52,088 bases of DNA. Source: an uncultured Bacteroidales bacterium (GTDB lineage Bacteria > Bacteroidota > Bacteroidia > Bacteroidales > UBA932). The first letter of the stretch is position 1; each line of letters starts with the position of its first letter. Shown piece by piece: positions 35,515 to 44,234 of this stretch. The position numbers were made by a program, and so were the translations under genes. Below the pieces are notes generated by a model. The model had not been told where the DNA came from, searched no databases, and saw only the letters and a program-made list of their open reading frames with translations. The stretch spans positions 1-52,088 of the forward strand of contig ONRD01000013.1 of NCBI GenBank assembly GCA_900320185.1, written 5' to 3'.

Positions 35515-36768
35515 TCAGAGGCAGGCTTCGAAAGCTTTGCGTATCATTTCCACGGAATCCAGTTTTTCCCATCCGAAGAACTGGATTTCCTGCTCTGTTT
35601 CGCGGCCTCCCCTGATGAGGGTGACTTTCCGGGTGTATGGTTCACGCCCGAAATGGCCGTAGGATGCGGTGGGCTCGTAGATAGGGTTCTTCAGCCCGAA
35701 CTTGTTGATTATGGCTGCAGGACGGAGGTCGAAAAGCTCACCGACCTTCTTGGCGATCAAGGCATCGGAGACTATGCCCGTACCTTTGGTATCCACGAAT
35801 ATGCTGACGGGTTCGGCGATTCCGATCGCGTAGGCGACCTGAACGACCATCTCCTCGGCAATCCCGGCGGCCACCATGTTCTTGGCAATGTAGCGGGCGG
35901 CATAGGCTCCGCTCCTGTCAACCTTGGAAGGGTCCTTGCCCGAGAACGCTCCGCCTCCGTGAGGGGCGCGTCCGCCGTAGGTGTCCACGATGATCTTTCG
36001 GCCGGTAAGGCCCGTGTCGCCCGCAGGGCCGCCGATGACGAACTTGCCGGTCGGGTTGACGTGGAGGATGAAGTGGGAGTCGAACAGGGAGGCGGTCTCC
36101 TTGTCGAGGCGGCCTATGACCTTGGGAATGAGGATGTTCCTGACATCGTTCTCTATCCTTTGGTGCATCGCTTCGTCGGTGTCGAACTCGTCGTGCTGGG
36201 TGGAAACGACGATCGTGTGTACCCTGACCGGATGGTTGGACTCGTCGAATTCAAGGGTGTACTGGGACTTCGCGTCGGGCCGGAGATAGGGCATCAGCTG
36301 CGGCTCGTCGTGGCGGATGTCAGAGAGCGTCTTGAGGGTCAGGTGAGAAAGGTACAGGGCGAGGGGCATGTAGTGCTCGGTCGCCTTGCAGGCATATCCG
36401 AACATCATGCCCTGGTCGCCGGCCCCCTGCTGCTCGGGGTCTTCCCGTTCCACTCCGCGGTTGATGTCGCCGCTCTGCTCGTGGATTTCCGAAAGGACTC
36501 CGCAGGAGTTGCCGTCGAACATGTACTCGGAATTGTCGTAGCCTATGCGGTTGATGACGCGGCGCACCGTGTTGCGGATGTCGACGTAGGCGTCCGAGCG
36601 CACCTCTCCTCCCACCAGGACGAGACCTGTGGAGCAGAAAGTTTCACAAGCTACCTTTGATTCGGGGTCCTGGCGCAGGAATTCGTCGAGGATCGCATCT
36701 GAGATCTGGTCGGCCACCTTGTCCGGGTGGCCTTCGGAAACTGATTCCGAAGTGAAAAGATAATTCAT
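35515..36768 (-). CDS. metK: S-adenosylmethionine synthetase
   Basis: A 417-residue cytoplasmic enzyme making S-adenosylmethionine from Met and [21 protein letters not shown] at the N-terminus, [12 protein letters not shown] (ATP binding), and [19 protein letters not shown] (phosphate loop) are intact. Length is about 30 residues more than E. coli MetK because of inserts near 100 and 165, which is common in Bacteroidota. Translation is very probably controlled by the SAM-II riboswitch that ends just before its ATG, giving feedback by the product. Monocistronic, ending at the bidirectional terminator. Confidence 0.97.
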   Translation of the reverse strand: MNYLFTSESVSEGHPDKVADQISDAILDEFLRQDPESKVACETFCSTGLVLVGGEVRSDAYVDIRNTVRRVINRIGYDNSEYMFDGNSCGVLSEIHEQSGDINRGVEREDPEQQGAGDQGMMFGYACKATEHYMPLALYLSHLTLKTLSDIRHDEPQLMPYLRPDAKSQYTLEFDESNHPVRVHTIVVSTQHDEFDTDEAMHQRIENDVRNILIPKVIGRLDKETASLFDSHFILHVNPTGKFVIGGPAGDTGLTGRKIIVDTYGGRAPHGGGAFSGKDPSKVDRSGAYAARYIAKNMVAAGIAEEMVVQVAYAIGIAEPVSIFVDTKGTGIVSDALIAKKVGELFDLRPAAIINKFGLKNPIYEPTASYGHFGREPYTRKVTLIRGGRETEQEIQFFGWEKLDSVEMIRKAFEACL

Positions 36769-36822
36769 GTCTTTAGCATTTTTTAGACCGAGGTTGCAAG
36801 CGGTTCAAATCCGTCCTCGGAA
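36769..36822 (-). promoter_or_regulatory. SAM-II riboswitch before metK
   Basis: Read on the minus strand, CCGAGG (36820-36815) pairs with CCTCGG (36793-36788) as helix P1. The loop has GATTTGAACCG then CTTGCAA, and after P1 come TCTAAAA and ATGCTAAAG. These blocks align with the SAM-II aptamer as I know it from the environmental metX structure: GAUUUAACCG, UUGCAA, UAAA and GCUAAA in the same order and spacing. The 3' GCTAAAG, which forms the H-type pseudoknot, ends two bases before the ATG, so SAM binding would hide the initiation region. SAM-II is known from Alphaproteobacteria and Bacteroidota. Recognised by eye, not by covariance search. Confidence 0.88.
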
Positions 36823-36831
36823 GTTTGGTTG

Positions 36832-36863
36832 CAAAGGTATCATCTTTAACCGAAATGTACAAA
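36832..36863 (-). promoter_or_regulatory. metK promoter
   Basis: On the minus strand TTTG (36863-36860), 20 bases, then TACCTTTG (36839-36832). The transcript should start near 36825, immediately before the first base of the riboswitch helix P1, which independently supports the riboswitch call. Confidence 0.8.
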
Positions 36864-36926
36864 TCTAAAATTTGACAAATCGATTGCGTCCGGCCCCAAA
36901 AATTTTATCAAAAGGTAAAAAAGAGT

Positions 36927-36934
36927 TACTTTTG
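36927..36934 (+). promoter_or_regulatory. -7 box of the Oar-like receptor gene
   Basis: TACTTTTG fits TAnnTTTG. About 20 bases upstream lies TTTTA, a weak -33. The resulting leader of about 85 bases before the ATG at 37027 shows no recognisable structure. The rest of the 258-base divergent gap is taken up by the metK promoter and riboswitch. Confidence 0.55.
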
Positions 36935-37026
36935 CAGGTTATTACTCAAGTTCGTGCGTTGTGGTGTGGAGAGAAGCGATGGCAAAGGGCAGGAGATAAA
37001 CATTATACTATACTCACAGTTATTTT

Positions 37027-40000
37027 ATGATTCAACTAGCTAAAAGAGGATTTGCGACACTTGTTGCGATCTTTGTCGGAGTCGCGGCCTTCTCCCAGGT
37101 CACTACTTCCAGCCTTGCCGGACAACTCTCGGAAGAGAACGGCGACCCTCTCGCTGGTGCGGCCATCGTGGCCGTCCACATGCCTTCGGGTACCCAGTAT
37201 GCTACCGTTGCCAACGCCGAAGGACGTTATGTCATCAACGGTATGCGAGTCGGAGGACCCTACAAGGTTACCATTTCGTTCCTTGGATTCCAGACTCTGG
37301 AATACAACGATGTCACCCTCCAGCTTGCCGAGACCTACAATCTCAACGCAGTAGTGAAGGCTGACGCAGAACAGCTTGCCTCAGCGGTCGTCATGGCATC
37401 CCCCACTTCCAAGTTTGCCGTGGAAAAGACCGGAGCCGCCACGAACATCAGTTCCGCCCAGATAGTCAGCGTGCCGACTGTCTCCAGGAGCATCACCGAT
37501 GTCACCAGGCTTTCTCCTTACGGAGGCAACGGGATGAGCTTCGTCGGTTCCGACGGCCGTAACGCCAACTTCACAGTTGACGGTGCGAACTTCAACAACA
37601 ACTTCGGTCTTTCCGACAAGCTTGCCGGCGGCGGCAGCCCTATCTCTATCGACGCCCTCGAGGAGATGCAGGTCGTGATTTCCCCTTACGATGTACGCCA
37701 GACCAACTTCATCGGCGGCGGCGTGAACGCCATCACCAAGTCAGGTACCAACACCTTCAGGGGGTCGGCCTACATCTATCACCGCAACGAGTTCATGCAC
37801 GGTGACACCGTCTACGGCACTGACCTTTATGCAGGTGACCGCGACAAGGACCGCAACACCACATACGGACTGACCTTCGGCGGCCCCATCATCAGGAACA
37901 AGCTCTTCTTCTTCGTGAACTACGAGCAGTCCAAGATCCCTACGGTGGCTAACCGCTGGAAGGGCTCCACGGACGGGGTGGGGAGTGACGTGACCAACAC
38001 TTCCAGGACCACCCTCGCCGACCTCGAGACTGTTTCCAACTTCGTGAAGAGGACCTACGGCTACGACACCGGTTCATGGACCAGCTTCCCCGCCAACGAG
38101 AGCAACCGCAAGATCCTTGCGCGCATCGACTGGAACATCACCGACGCCCACCATCTCGCACTGCGCTACAACACCACCCTGAACAAGGCATGGAACGCTC
38201 CCAACGCTTCTTCCATGGACGGTGGTGTCCGTTCTTCATATTCCCGCATGGGACTCTACTCGATGTCCTTCGCCAACACCATGTATTCGATGGACAACAA
38301 GGTGGACACCTGGTCCCTTGACCTGAACAGCCGCCTGAGCGACAACCTTGCCAACCAGTTCCTTGCGACATATTCCCAGATCGCCGACCTGCGCGGCTCC
38401 AACTCCGACGAGTTCCCGCATATCGACATCCTTGACGGCACGGGGACCAACGGCAACTACATGGCCCTCGGCTATGAGCTCTTCACCTGGAACAACGCCG
38501 TCCACAACAACACCATCACCGTCAAGGACGAGCTGACTTATTTCGCCGGCACACACAAGGTCACCGGTGGAATCTCCTACGAGTACCAGATGGCTGACAA
38601 CCAGTACATGCGCAACGGTACCGGTTACTACCGCTACGAAAGCATGAACGACTTCCTCACGGGAGCCGCCCCCAGCATCGTCTGCCTGACCTACGGCTAC
38701 AACGGGGAGAAGGACCCTGCAGCCAGGGTGCAGTTCCACAGGCCCGGCGTCTATCTCCAGGACGAGTGGAACCCTTCCAGGAACTTCAAGGTTACCGCCG
38801 GCCTCCGTCTTGACGGCCTGTTCTTCGACAACGGCGACCTGATGACCAACAACAAGATACTTGAATCCACCTATTACGACGAGAACGGCAATGCCCGCCA
38901 CGTCGATACCGGCAAGTGGCCTTCCGCCAACCTCACAATCTCCCCGCGTGTCGGATTCTCCTGGGACGTGCTCGGCGACAAGAGCCTGAAGGTCCGCGGA
39001 GGAAGCGGCCTCTTCCAGGGACGCCTGCCCCTTGTGTTCTTCACCAACATGCCCACCAACTCCGGTATGATCCAGTACCAGGCCCAGATCAACGGGACGA
39101 CCAAGGTCTGGGACGGCAAGACCGGCAAGGCCGTCAGCGGCTTTGAGAACTACACCGGAGCCACCACGTCCAACGCCGGCGGTGACAAGTTCATCGACAT
39201 GGGACAGTTCGCAGGCGGCCTCGTGACCGATGCCAACGGCAAGGCCACCATCGACGCCCTCCTCGGCAAGCTCACCTCCATGGGTTATCCTGCCACCATC
39301 GATCCTTCCAAGGGTTCCAAGCCTTCCGCGATCAACGGAGTGGATCCCAACTTCAGGCTGCCCCAGGTCTGGAAGACTTCCCTCGCAATCGACTACGCCT
39401 TCCCGACTTCCTTCCCGATGAGCATTTCCGCCGAAGGGATATTCAACAAGACCATCAACGCCGTGACCATCTCCGACTGGAGCATGATGGATCCTGCCGG
39501 GTTCGCAAGGTTCAACGGGGCTGACAACCGCCCGATCTTCCCGACTCCTTTCAGGACCGACACCAAGGCTTTCGTCCTCGAGAACACGAGCCGCGGCTAC
39601 GGTTATTCCGCCAACCTGACGTTCAACGTCCGCCCTGTCGAGGGCCTGAGCTTCATGGCGGCCTACACCCACACCGTGTCCAAGGAAGTCACCGGCATGC
39701 CCGGTTCGGCAGCCGAGTCCGCCTTCACTTATGTCCCTACCTACGAGGGCCCCAACAAGATCAAGCTCCACAATTCGCAGTATGTGACTCCGGACCGCGT
39801 GATCGCTTCCCTTACCCATCATGACAAGAGCGGCAACCACTTCAGCTTCATCTATGAGACCTGGAGGGGCGGCTACAACTACTCCTACATGACTACCAAC
39901 GACATGAACGGCGACGGCTACAACTACGATGCGATCTACATCCCTTGCGACGACGAGGTCACCGGAAAGCAGTTCCGCTTCGTGAGCCAGGACGATGCCG

Positions 40001-40401
40001 ACCGTTTCATGGCTTTCGTCCACAACGATTCCTACCTCAAGAAGCACCAGGGCCAGTATGCCGAGGGTTACAGCGTCTATTCTCCCTGGGTCCACAGGGT
40101 CGACTTCGGCTACAAGCATGACTTCTCGGTCAAGGTGGGCGGCAGCGTGAACACGCTCCAGCTCTGCTTCGACCTCAAGAACGCCCTCAACCTCTTCAAC
40201 TCCAGCTGGGGCGTGTCCAAGGCCATGAACTCCTCGCTTGTCTCAGGACGTATCCTCAAGTACGAGGGTGTCGACGGAGACGGCTACGCCACCTTCTCGA
40301 CCCCTGCAGCCGTCAGCGGCAGTACCAAGACCTGGGTCCCCCTGTACAACCTCTCCCAGTGCTGGTACGCTTCCATCGGTATCAGGTACATGTTCAACTA
40401 A
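37027..40401 (+). CDS. Oar-like TonB-dependent receptor
   Basis: An 1124-residue outer-membrane protein. A signal peptide (ATLVAIFVGVAAFSQ) is followed by a carboxypeptidase-regulatory-like domain (about 30-112). Then come a plug with AVVMASPTSKFAVEKTGAAT, the Oar-type SFVGSDGRNANFTVDGANFN and the SPYDVRQTNFIGGGVNAIT segment, and a large beta-barrel ending in GIRYMFN. The Oar family was first known from Myxococcus adhesion and development proteins, but in Bacteroidota it behaves as a group of TonB-dependent receptors without SusD. Encoded 15 bases before a BACON/OB-fold lipoprotein, its likely partner. Substrate not evident; see the locus finding. Confidence 0.9.
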   Translation: MIQLAKRGFATLVAIFVGVAAFSQVTTSSLAGQLSEENGDPLAGAAIVAVHMPSGTQYATVANAEGRYVINGMRVGGPYKVTISFLGFQTLEYNDVTLQLAETYNLNAVVKADAEQLASAVVMASPTSKFAVEKTGAATNISSAQIVSVPTVSRSITDVTRLSPYGGNGMSFVGSDGRNANFTVDGANFNNNFGLSDKLAGGGSPISIDALEEMQVVISPYDVRQTNFIGGGVNAITKSGTNTFRGSAYIYHRNEFMHGDTVYGTDLYAGDRDKDRNTTYGLTFGGPIIRNKLFFFVNYEQSKIPTVANRWKGSTDGVGSDVTNTSRTTLADLETVSNFVKRTYGYDTGSWTSFPANESNRKILARIDWNITDAHHLALRYNTTLNKAWNAPNASSMDGGVRSSYSRMGLYSMSFANTMYSMDNKVDTWSLDLNSRLSDNLANQFLATYSQIADLRGSNSDEFPHIDILDGTGTNGNYMALGYELFTWNNAVHNNTITVKDELTYFAGTHKVTGGISYEYQMADNQYMRNGTGYYRYESMNDFLTGAAPSIVCLTYGYNGEKDPAARVQFHRPGVYLQDEWNPSRNFKVTAGLRLDGLFFDNGDLMTNNKILESTYYDENGNARHVDTGKWPSANLTISPRVGFSWDVLGDKSLKVRGGSGLFQGRLPLVFFTNMPTNSGMIQYQAQINGTTKVWDGKTGKAVSGFENYTGATTSNAGGDKFIDMGQFAGGLVTDANGKATIDALLGKLTSMGYPATIDPSKGSKPSAINGVDPNFRLPQVWKTSLAIDYAFPTSFPMSISAEGIFNKTINAVTISDWSMMDPAGFARFNGADNRPIFPTPFRTDTKAFVLENTSRGYGYSANLTFNVRPVEGLSFMAAYTHTVSKEVTGMPGSAAESAFTYVPTYEGPNKIKLHNSQYVTPDRVIASLTHHDKSGNHFSFIYETWRGGYNYSYMTTNDMNGDGYNYDAIYIPCDDEVTGKQFRFVSQDDADRFMAFVHNDSYLKKHQGQYAEGYSVYSPWVHRVDFGYKHDFSVKVGGSVNTLQLCFDLKNALNLFNSSWGVSKAMNSSLVSGRILKYEGVDGDGYATFSTPAAVSGSTKTWVPLYNLSQCWYASIGIRYMFN

Positions 40402-40416
40402 TCACAGACGACAGAT

Positions 40417-41919
40417 ATGAAACTCAAATATGCAATTGCGGCTCTCGCTGCTGTCATAGGCATCGCTGTTTCCTGCGAAAAGGAGGCCGACAGCTATCTT
40501 GACGAAGTCCGCGTGTCTTCTTCCTACATCGGCCTTCCCTCAGCAGGAGGTTCGCAGACCATCACCGTCAAGGCTACCGACTCCTGGTCAGTTACCGGCA
40601 AGGTCCCTTCATGGCTTACCATAAGCCCTATCAACGGTGCTGCCGGCGAGACCAACATGACCTTCACCGCCACTGCTGCCACCGCCACCAGGGACACCAC
40701 CATAACCCTCACCTGCGCGGGCATGACCCAGCTCATCAACGTGATCCAGCAGACCATCAAGACCGCCCTCCCTGTCTCCACATGCGAGGAGGTCCTTGGT
40801 GGAGTCGACGGCAAGTCCTACAGGATCAAGGGTCCCGTCACCGCGATATCCAGCACTTCCTACGGCAACGTCTATGTCAACGACGGTACCGGTTCAGTGT
40901 ATGTCTACGGCCTTCTCAAGGACGGTTCCTATCCCAAGGACCATTCCAAGGGTTGGGAAGGCTTCGGGATCGAGGTTGGTGACATCATCACCGTAGAAGG
41001 CCCCAGGTCCACCTATGGCAGCACCATAGAACTCGTGGACGCAGAGCTGATCGAAGTCGAGAAGTCCCTCATCAAAGTCAACGAGGACCCTGAGAACGTC
41101 GCCAAGGAAGGCGGCGAGTTCACCGTCGAGCTCACCAACAAGGGTGACGGTGTCTCCGTGGTGATCCCTGACAACGCCAAGTCCTGGCTCTCAGTCACTT
41201 CCGTGGTGACCTCCGGGACCACGACCACCGTGACTTTCCTTGCACAGCCCAATGAAGGCGGCATCCGCGAGGAAGCCCTGACTTTCACGACAACCAAGGA
41301 CGGAAAGACCTATTCCGCGCAGACGAAGGTCACGCAGGAAGGTTCCATCGTAGAGACCACAGTCGAGGAAATCTGCAACGCTCCCGACGGGACCGCGCAG
41401 TTCAGGGTGACCGGTTATGTCACTTCCCGGATCAGCGGCAAGTACACCAACTACTACATCACCGACTACACCGGAACCGTCCAGGTCTATGACAGGAACG
41501 TCCAGTGGACCGAGCATCTCGGACACATCATCACCATCGTAGGAAGCAAGACGTCCTATAACCAGGCTCCCGAGATGGTCAGCATCACTGTCGAGAAGGA
41601 CATCGACGTCACGGACATCACCGTCGCGGAGTTCCTCGAGAAGAGCGATGACAAGAATGTCTGGTACCGTCTCTCCGGAACCGCCGTCGGCATCAAGGAC
41701 ACCGACGTGTACGGCAACTTCAACCTCAGGGATGCTACCGGCGAAGTCTATGTCTATGGCCTTCTCAACGGCTGGGGCGGCCCCAAGAAGCAGTTCCAGA
41801 CCCTTGGCATCAAGGAAGGCGACAGCCTCACCATCGTTGGCTACCGTACCTCCTTCACCGACAAGCAGGGTGTGAAGACCGAAGAGGTCGGCGGAGCATT
41901 CTTCGTGAGCAAGGACTAG
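40417..41919 (+). CDS. BACON/OB-fold lipoprotein 1
   Basis: A 500-residue lipoprotein (lipobox AVSC, Cys20). Domains in order: a BACON beta-sandwich at about 30-115 (LPSAGGSQTITVKATDSWSV, PSWLTISP), an OB-fold-like domain at 118-212 (YRIKGPVTAISSTSYGNVYV then VYVYGLL), a second BACON-like domain at 216-305, and two further OB-fold-like domains at about 312-395 and 398-500 (YRLSGTAVGI, GNFNLRDATGEVYVYGLL). The OB repeats resemble those joined to secreted nucleases such as YhcR, which bind nucleic acid. No catalytic domain is present. It probably binds substrate at the surface for the Oar-like receptor encoded just upstream. A terminator follows. Confidence 0.8.
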   Translation: MKLKYAIAALAAVIGIAVSCEKEADSYLDEVRVSSSYIGLPSAGGSQTITVKATDSWSVTGKVPSWLTISPINGAAGETNMTFTATAATATRDTTITLTCAGMTQLINVIQQTIKTALPVSTCEEVLGGVDGKSYRIKGPVTAISSTSYGNVYVNDGTGSVYVYGLLKDGSYPKDHSKGWEGFGIEVGDIITVEGPRSTYGSTIELVDAELIEVEKSLIKVNEDPENVAKEGGEFTVELTNKGDGVSVVIPDNAKSWLSVTSVVTSGTTTTVTFLAQPNEGGIREEALTFTTTKDGKTYSAQTKVTQEGSIVETTVEEICNAPDGTAQFRVTGYVTSRISGKYTNYYITDYTGTVQVYDRNVQWTEHLGHIITIVGSKTSYNQAPEMVSITVEKDIDVTDITVAEFLEKSDDKNVWYRLSGTAVGIKDTDVYGNFNLRDATGEVYVYGLLNGWGGPKKQFQTLGIKEGDSLTIVGYRTSFTDKQGVKTEEVGGAFFVSKD

Positions 41920-41940
41920 TCCCGCTGCTCCGAGTTTTAA

Positions 41941-41969
41941 AGAGGCCCCCTTTGGGGGTCTCTTTTTTT
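41941..41969 (+). terminator. Terminator after BACON/OB lipoprotein 1
   Basis: AGAGGCCCCC, loop TTT, GGGGGTCTCT: a 10-bp stem with one G-U pair, followed by a run of seven T. It divides the nucleic-acid-type locus into two transcripts. Confidence 0.92.
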
Positions 41970-41997
41970 GTGTTTTGAATATTTCATCGTATCTTTA
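41967..41997 (+). promoter_or_regulatory. Promoter of the BACON/OB-nuclease operon
   Basis: TTTG at 41967-41970 is the end of the terminator T run; 19 bases later TATCTTTA (41990-41997) is a one-mismatch -7 box. The leader to the ATG at 42068 is about 65 bases, A-rich. Confidence 0.6.
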
Positions 41998-42067
41998 CAA
42001 ACTGCGAATAGCGCATCTTCGTTACAAGCGAAGCAACTGAAAAGAAACAACATAAAAACAACCACAG

Positions 42068-44230
42068 ATGAAATTCAGAACACTCTTCATGAGTACTCTC
42101 GCAGCCCTGGCCTTGCTGGTCGCAGGCTGCGCCGAGGAAGAAAAGGATTCAGACATTCCGAGCCTTAAGGTGAGCTCCACCGAGTTGACGGTGACTCCCG
42201 CAGGCGGAGCACAGACATTCCAGGTGACCTCGAACCGTCCCTGGAAGATTGAGAATACGGCGGACTGGTTGGCAGTCGACCCGGTGAGCGGGAAGGCTTC
42301 CGCCGATCCGGTCACGGTCACCGTCACGGCCCTTCCCAATTCAGGTTACGACCGTACGGCCTCGCTCAAGGTCTCTATGGACTTCGACTACAAGACGGTG
42401 ACGGTCTCGCAGGCAGGCGAGCTTGGCCCTGACGAGTCCAAGGTGCCTTCCGGCACAGGAACCGCCGACGACCCCTACAATGTGATAGCCGCCCAGGCCC
42501 TTGCCCTCGAAGTGGGCGAGGAAGGCAGCGGCAACGTGTACGTCAAGGGAATCGTTTCCTCGATCAGTACCACCACCCTCTCCAGTTTCGGCAACATCGA
42601 CTACTACATCTCCACCGACGGGACGACCGAGAACCAGTTCTACGTCTATCGCGGTCTCTACTTGGGCGGAAACCAGTTCACGTCCCTCAGCCAGCTCAAG
42701 GTCGGAGATGAAGTGGTAATCTACGGAAAGGTCGTCAACTTCAAGGGCAACACTCCCGAGCTGACCCAGGGCAACTATCTCTACTCCCTCAACGGCCAGA
42801 CTTCAGGCGGCGGGATAGACTATGAGAATTGCGAGGAGAAGACCGTCGAGCAGTTCATCGCGACCGGCAATGACGGCAATTACTACAAGCTCACCGGAAC
42901 CGTGAGCCGCTTCAGCGCAACCTACTGCAGCTTCGACCTTACCGACGCCAGCGGGACCATCTATGTCTACAGCGTGGCCAACAAGGACGATTGGAGCGAC
43001 AAGATAAAGAACGGAGGCACCGTGACCCTTGCCGGCAAGTATGAGTATTACTCCCAGAAGAGCCAGCATGAGGTTGTCAATGCGCAGATCCTCAGCTTCA
43101 CCGAGGGCGGCGACGAGCCCGGCGGCGAGACGGCCGAGCCCAAGACGGTGACCATTGCAGAGTTCAATGCTGCTGAGGAATCTTCCACCCAGCCTTACCG
43201 GCTGACCGGAACCATCGGCGGCAGCATCAACACAACCTACGGCAACTTCGACCTCACCGACGAGACAGGTACCGTGTATGTCTATGGCCTTACCGCAACT
43301 AACCTCGGCTACGGTGCTTCGAACGACAAGTCCTACGCTTCCCTCGGCCTGAAGGCAGGCGACAAGGTGACGCTCATCGGCTTCCGCGGTTCCTTCAACG
43401 ACAAGATCGAGGTCCTGTACGCCTACTATGTCAGCCATGAGAGTGGCGAGGGCGGCGACGAGCCCGGCGGCGAGATTGCCGAGCCCAAGACTGTGACTAT
43501 AGCCGAGTTCAATGCGGCAGAGGAGTCATCCACCCAGCCTTACCAGCTGACCGGAACCATCGGCGGCAGCATCAACACCACCTACGGCAACTTCGACCTC
43601 ACCGACGAGACAGGTACCGTGTATGTCTATGGCCTTACCGCCACGAACCTCGGCTACGGTGCTTCGAACGACAAGTCTTATGCATCCCTCGGACTTAAGG
43701 CAGGCGACAAGGTGACGCTCATCGGCTTCCGCGGTTCCTTTAACGACAAGATCGAAGTCATGTACGCCTATTATGTCAGCCATGAGGCTGGCGAAGGCGG
43801 CGACGAGCCCGGCCTCGAGGATGATTTCACGAGCAACGTCACCTGGACCCTCGGCACCAATGCCTACTCCCAGGATGCCACGGTCAACGGCACTGAAGGA
43901 GTTTCCGTCCTCAAGCTCGGTACCTCCAGCAAGGTAGGGGATGCGACCCTGTCGATTCCCAAGGGAACGACGAAGGTCACTTTCTACGCCGTCTCCTGGA
44001 CCAACAAGCCTACCAAACTGGTCGCCAAGGTTGGTGACAGCGAGATCTATTCCGTGGAACCGGCTGTCAATTCCGGTGCCACCGGCAATCCGACTTACAC
44101 CCTGACCGTCGCATCGAGCGACAAGTACACGATGGACCTCGGTTCCGCCCTCGAGGCCGACACTGAAGTCACCGTGACGACATCGGGGACCAACACCAGG
44201 GTGATCATCTTCGCCATCAAGGCCGAGTAG
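42068..44230 (+). CDS. BACON/multi-OB-fold lipoprotein 2
   Basis: A 720-residue lipoprotein (lipobox VAGC, Cys21). Domains: BACON at about 30-120 (GGAQTFQVTSNRPWKIE, ADWLAVDP), a DUF6359-like domain at about 125-250 (GTADDPYNVIAAQALALE), and a divergent OB-fold at 255-345. Two almost identical OB-fold domains follow at 347-461 and 462-576 (YRLTGTIGGSINTTYGNFDL; TGTVYVYGL; KAGDKVTLIGFRGSF), then a beta-sandwich domain at about 580-720. No catalytic site. The repeated OB folds and the neighbouring nucleases suggest binding of nucleic acid at the cell surface. First gene of the second transcript; the nuclease gene starts four bases after its stop. Confidence 0.8.
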   Translation: MKFRTLFMSTLAALALLVAGCAEEEKDSDIPSLKVSSTELTVTPAGGAQTFQVTSNRPWKIENTADWLAVDPVSGKASADPVTVTVTALPNSGYDRTASLKVSMDFDYKTVTVSQAGELGPDESKVPSGTGTADDPYNVIAAQALALEVGEEGSGNVYVKGIVSSISTTTLSSFGNIDYYISTDGTTENQFYVYRGLYLGGNQFTSLSQLKVGDEVVIYGKVVNFKGNTPELTQGNYLYSLNGQTSGGGIDYENCEEKTVEQFIATGNDGNYYKLTGTVSRFSATYCSFDLTDASGTIYVYSVANKDDWSDKIKNGGTVTLAGKYEYYSQKSQHEVVNAQILSFTEGGDEPGGETAEPKTVTIAEFNAAEESSTQPYRLTGTIGGSINTTYGNFDLTDETGTVYVYGLTATNLGYGASNDKSYASLGLKAGDKVTLIGFRGSFNDKIEVLYAYYVSHESGEGGDEPGGEIAEPKTVTIAEFNAAEESSTQPYQLTGTIGGSINTTYGNFDLTDETGTVYVYGLTATNLGYGASNDKSYASLGLKAGDKVTLIGFRGSFNDKIEVMYAYYVSHEAGEGGDEPGLEDDFTSNVTWTLGTNAYSQDATVNGTEGVSVLKLGTSSKVGDATLSIPKGTTKVTFYAVSWTNKPTKLVAKVGDSEIYSVEPAVNSGATGNPTYTLTVASSDKYTMDLGSALEADTEVTVTTSGTNTRVIIFAIKAE
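43106..43450 (+). repeat. Tandem OB-fold repeat, copy 1
   Basis: A 345-bp unit (115 codons) starting GGCGGCGACGAGCCCGG. It encodes an acidic Gly/Glu/Pro linker plus one OB-fold domain. Copy 2 follows directly and differs by only a few residues, for example Thr/Ile, Arg/Gln and Leu/Met. Confidence 0.92.
43451..43795 (+). repeat. Tandem OB-fold repeat, copy 2
   Basis: The second 345-bp unit, in frame with copy 1. A third GGCGGCGACGAGCCCGG begins at 43796 but leads into the C-terminal domain, so the linker acts as the duplication boundary. This looks like a recent unequal-recombination product. Confidence 0.92.
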
Positions 44231-44234
44231 AAGG

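Noticed and set aside
36788-36820. tRNA-like acceptor stem plus T-arm (GGTTCAAATCC between CCGAGG and CCTCGG) on the plus strand
   Set aside because: No D-arm or anticodon arm exists nearby. On the minus strand the same bases match the SAM-II aptamer blocks and sit between the metK promoter and start codon, which explains the structure fully.
38236-40119. 627-codon open frame on the minus strand
   Set aside because: Antisense to the Oar-like receptor; Val/Gly/Asp-rich, no signal peptide or domain, no promoter. A shadow frame.
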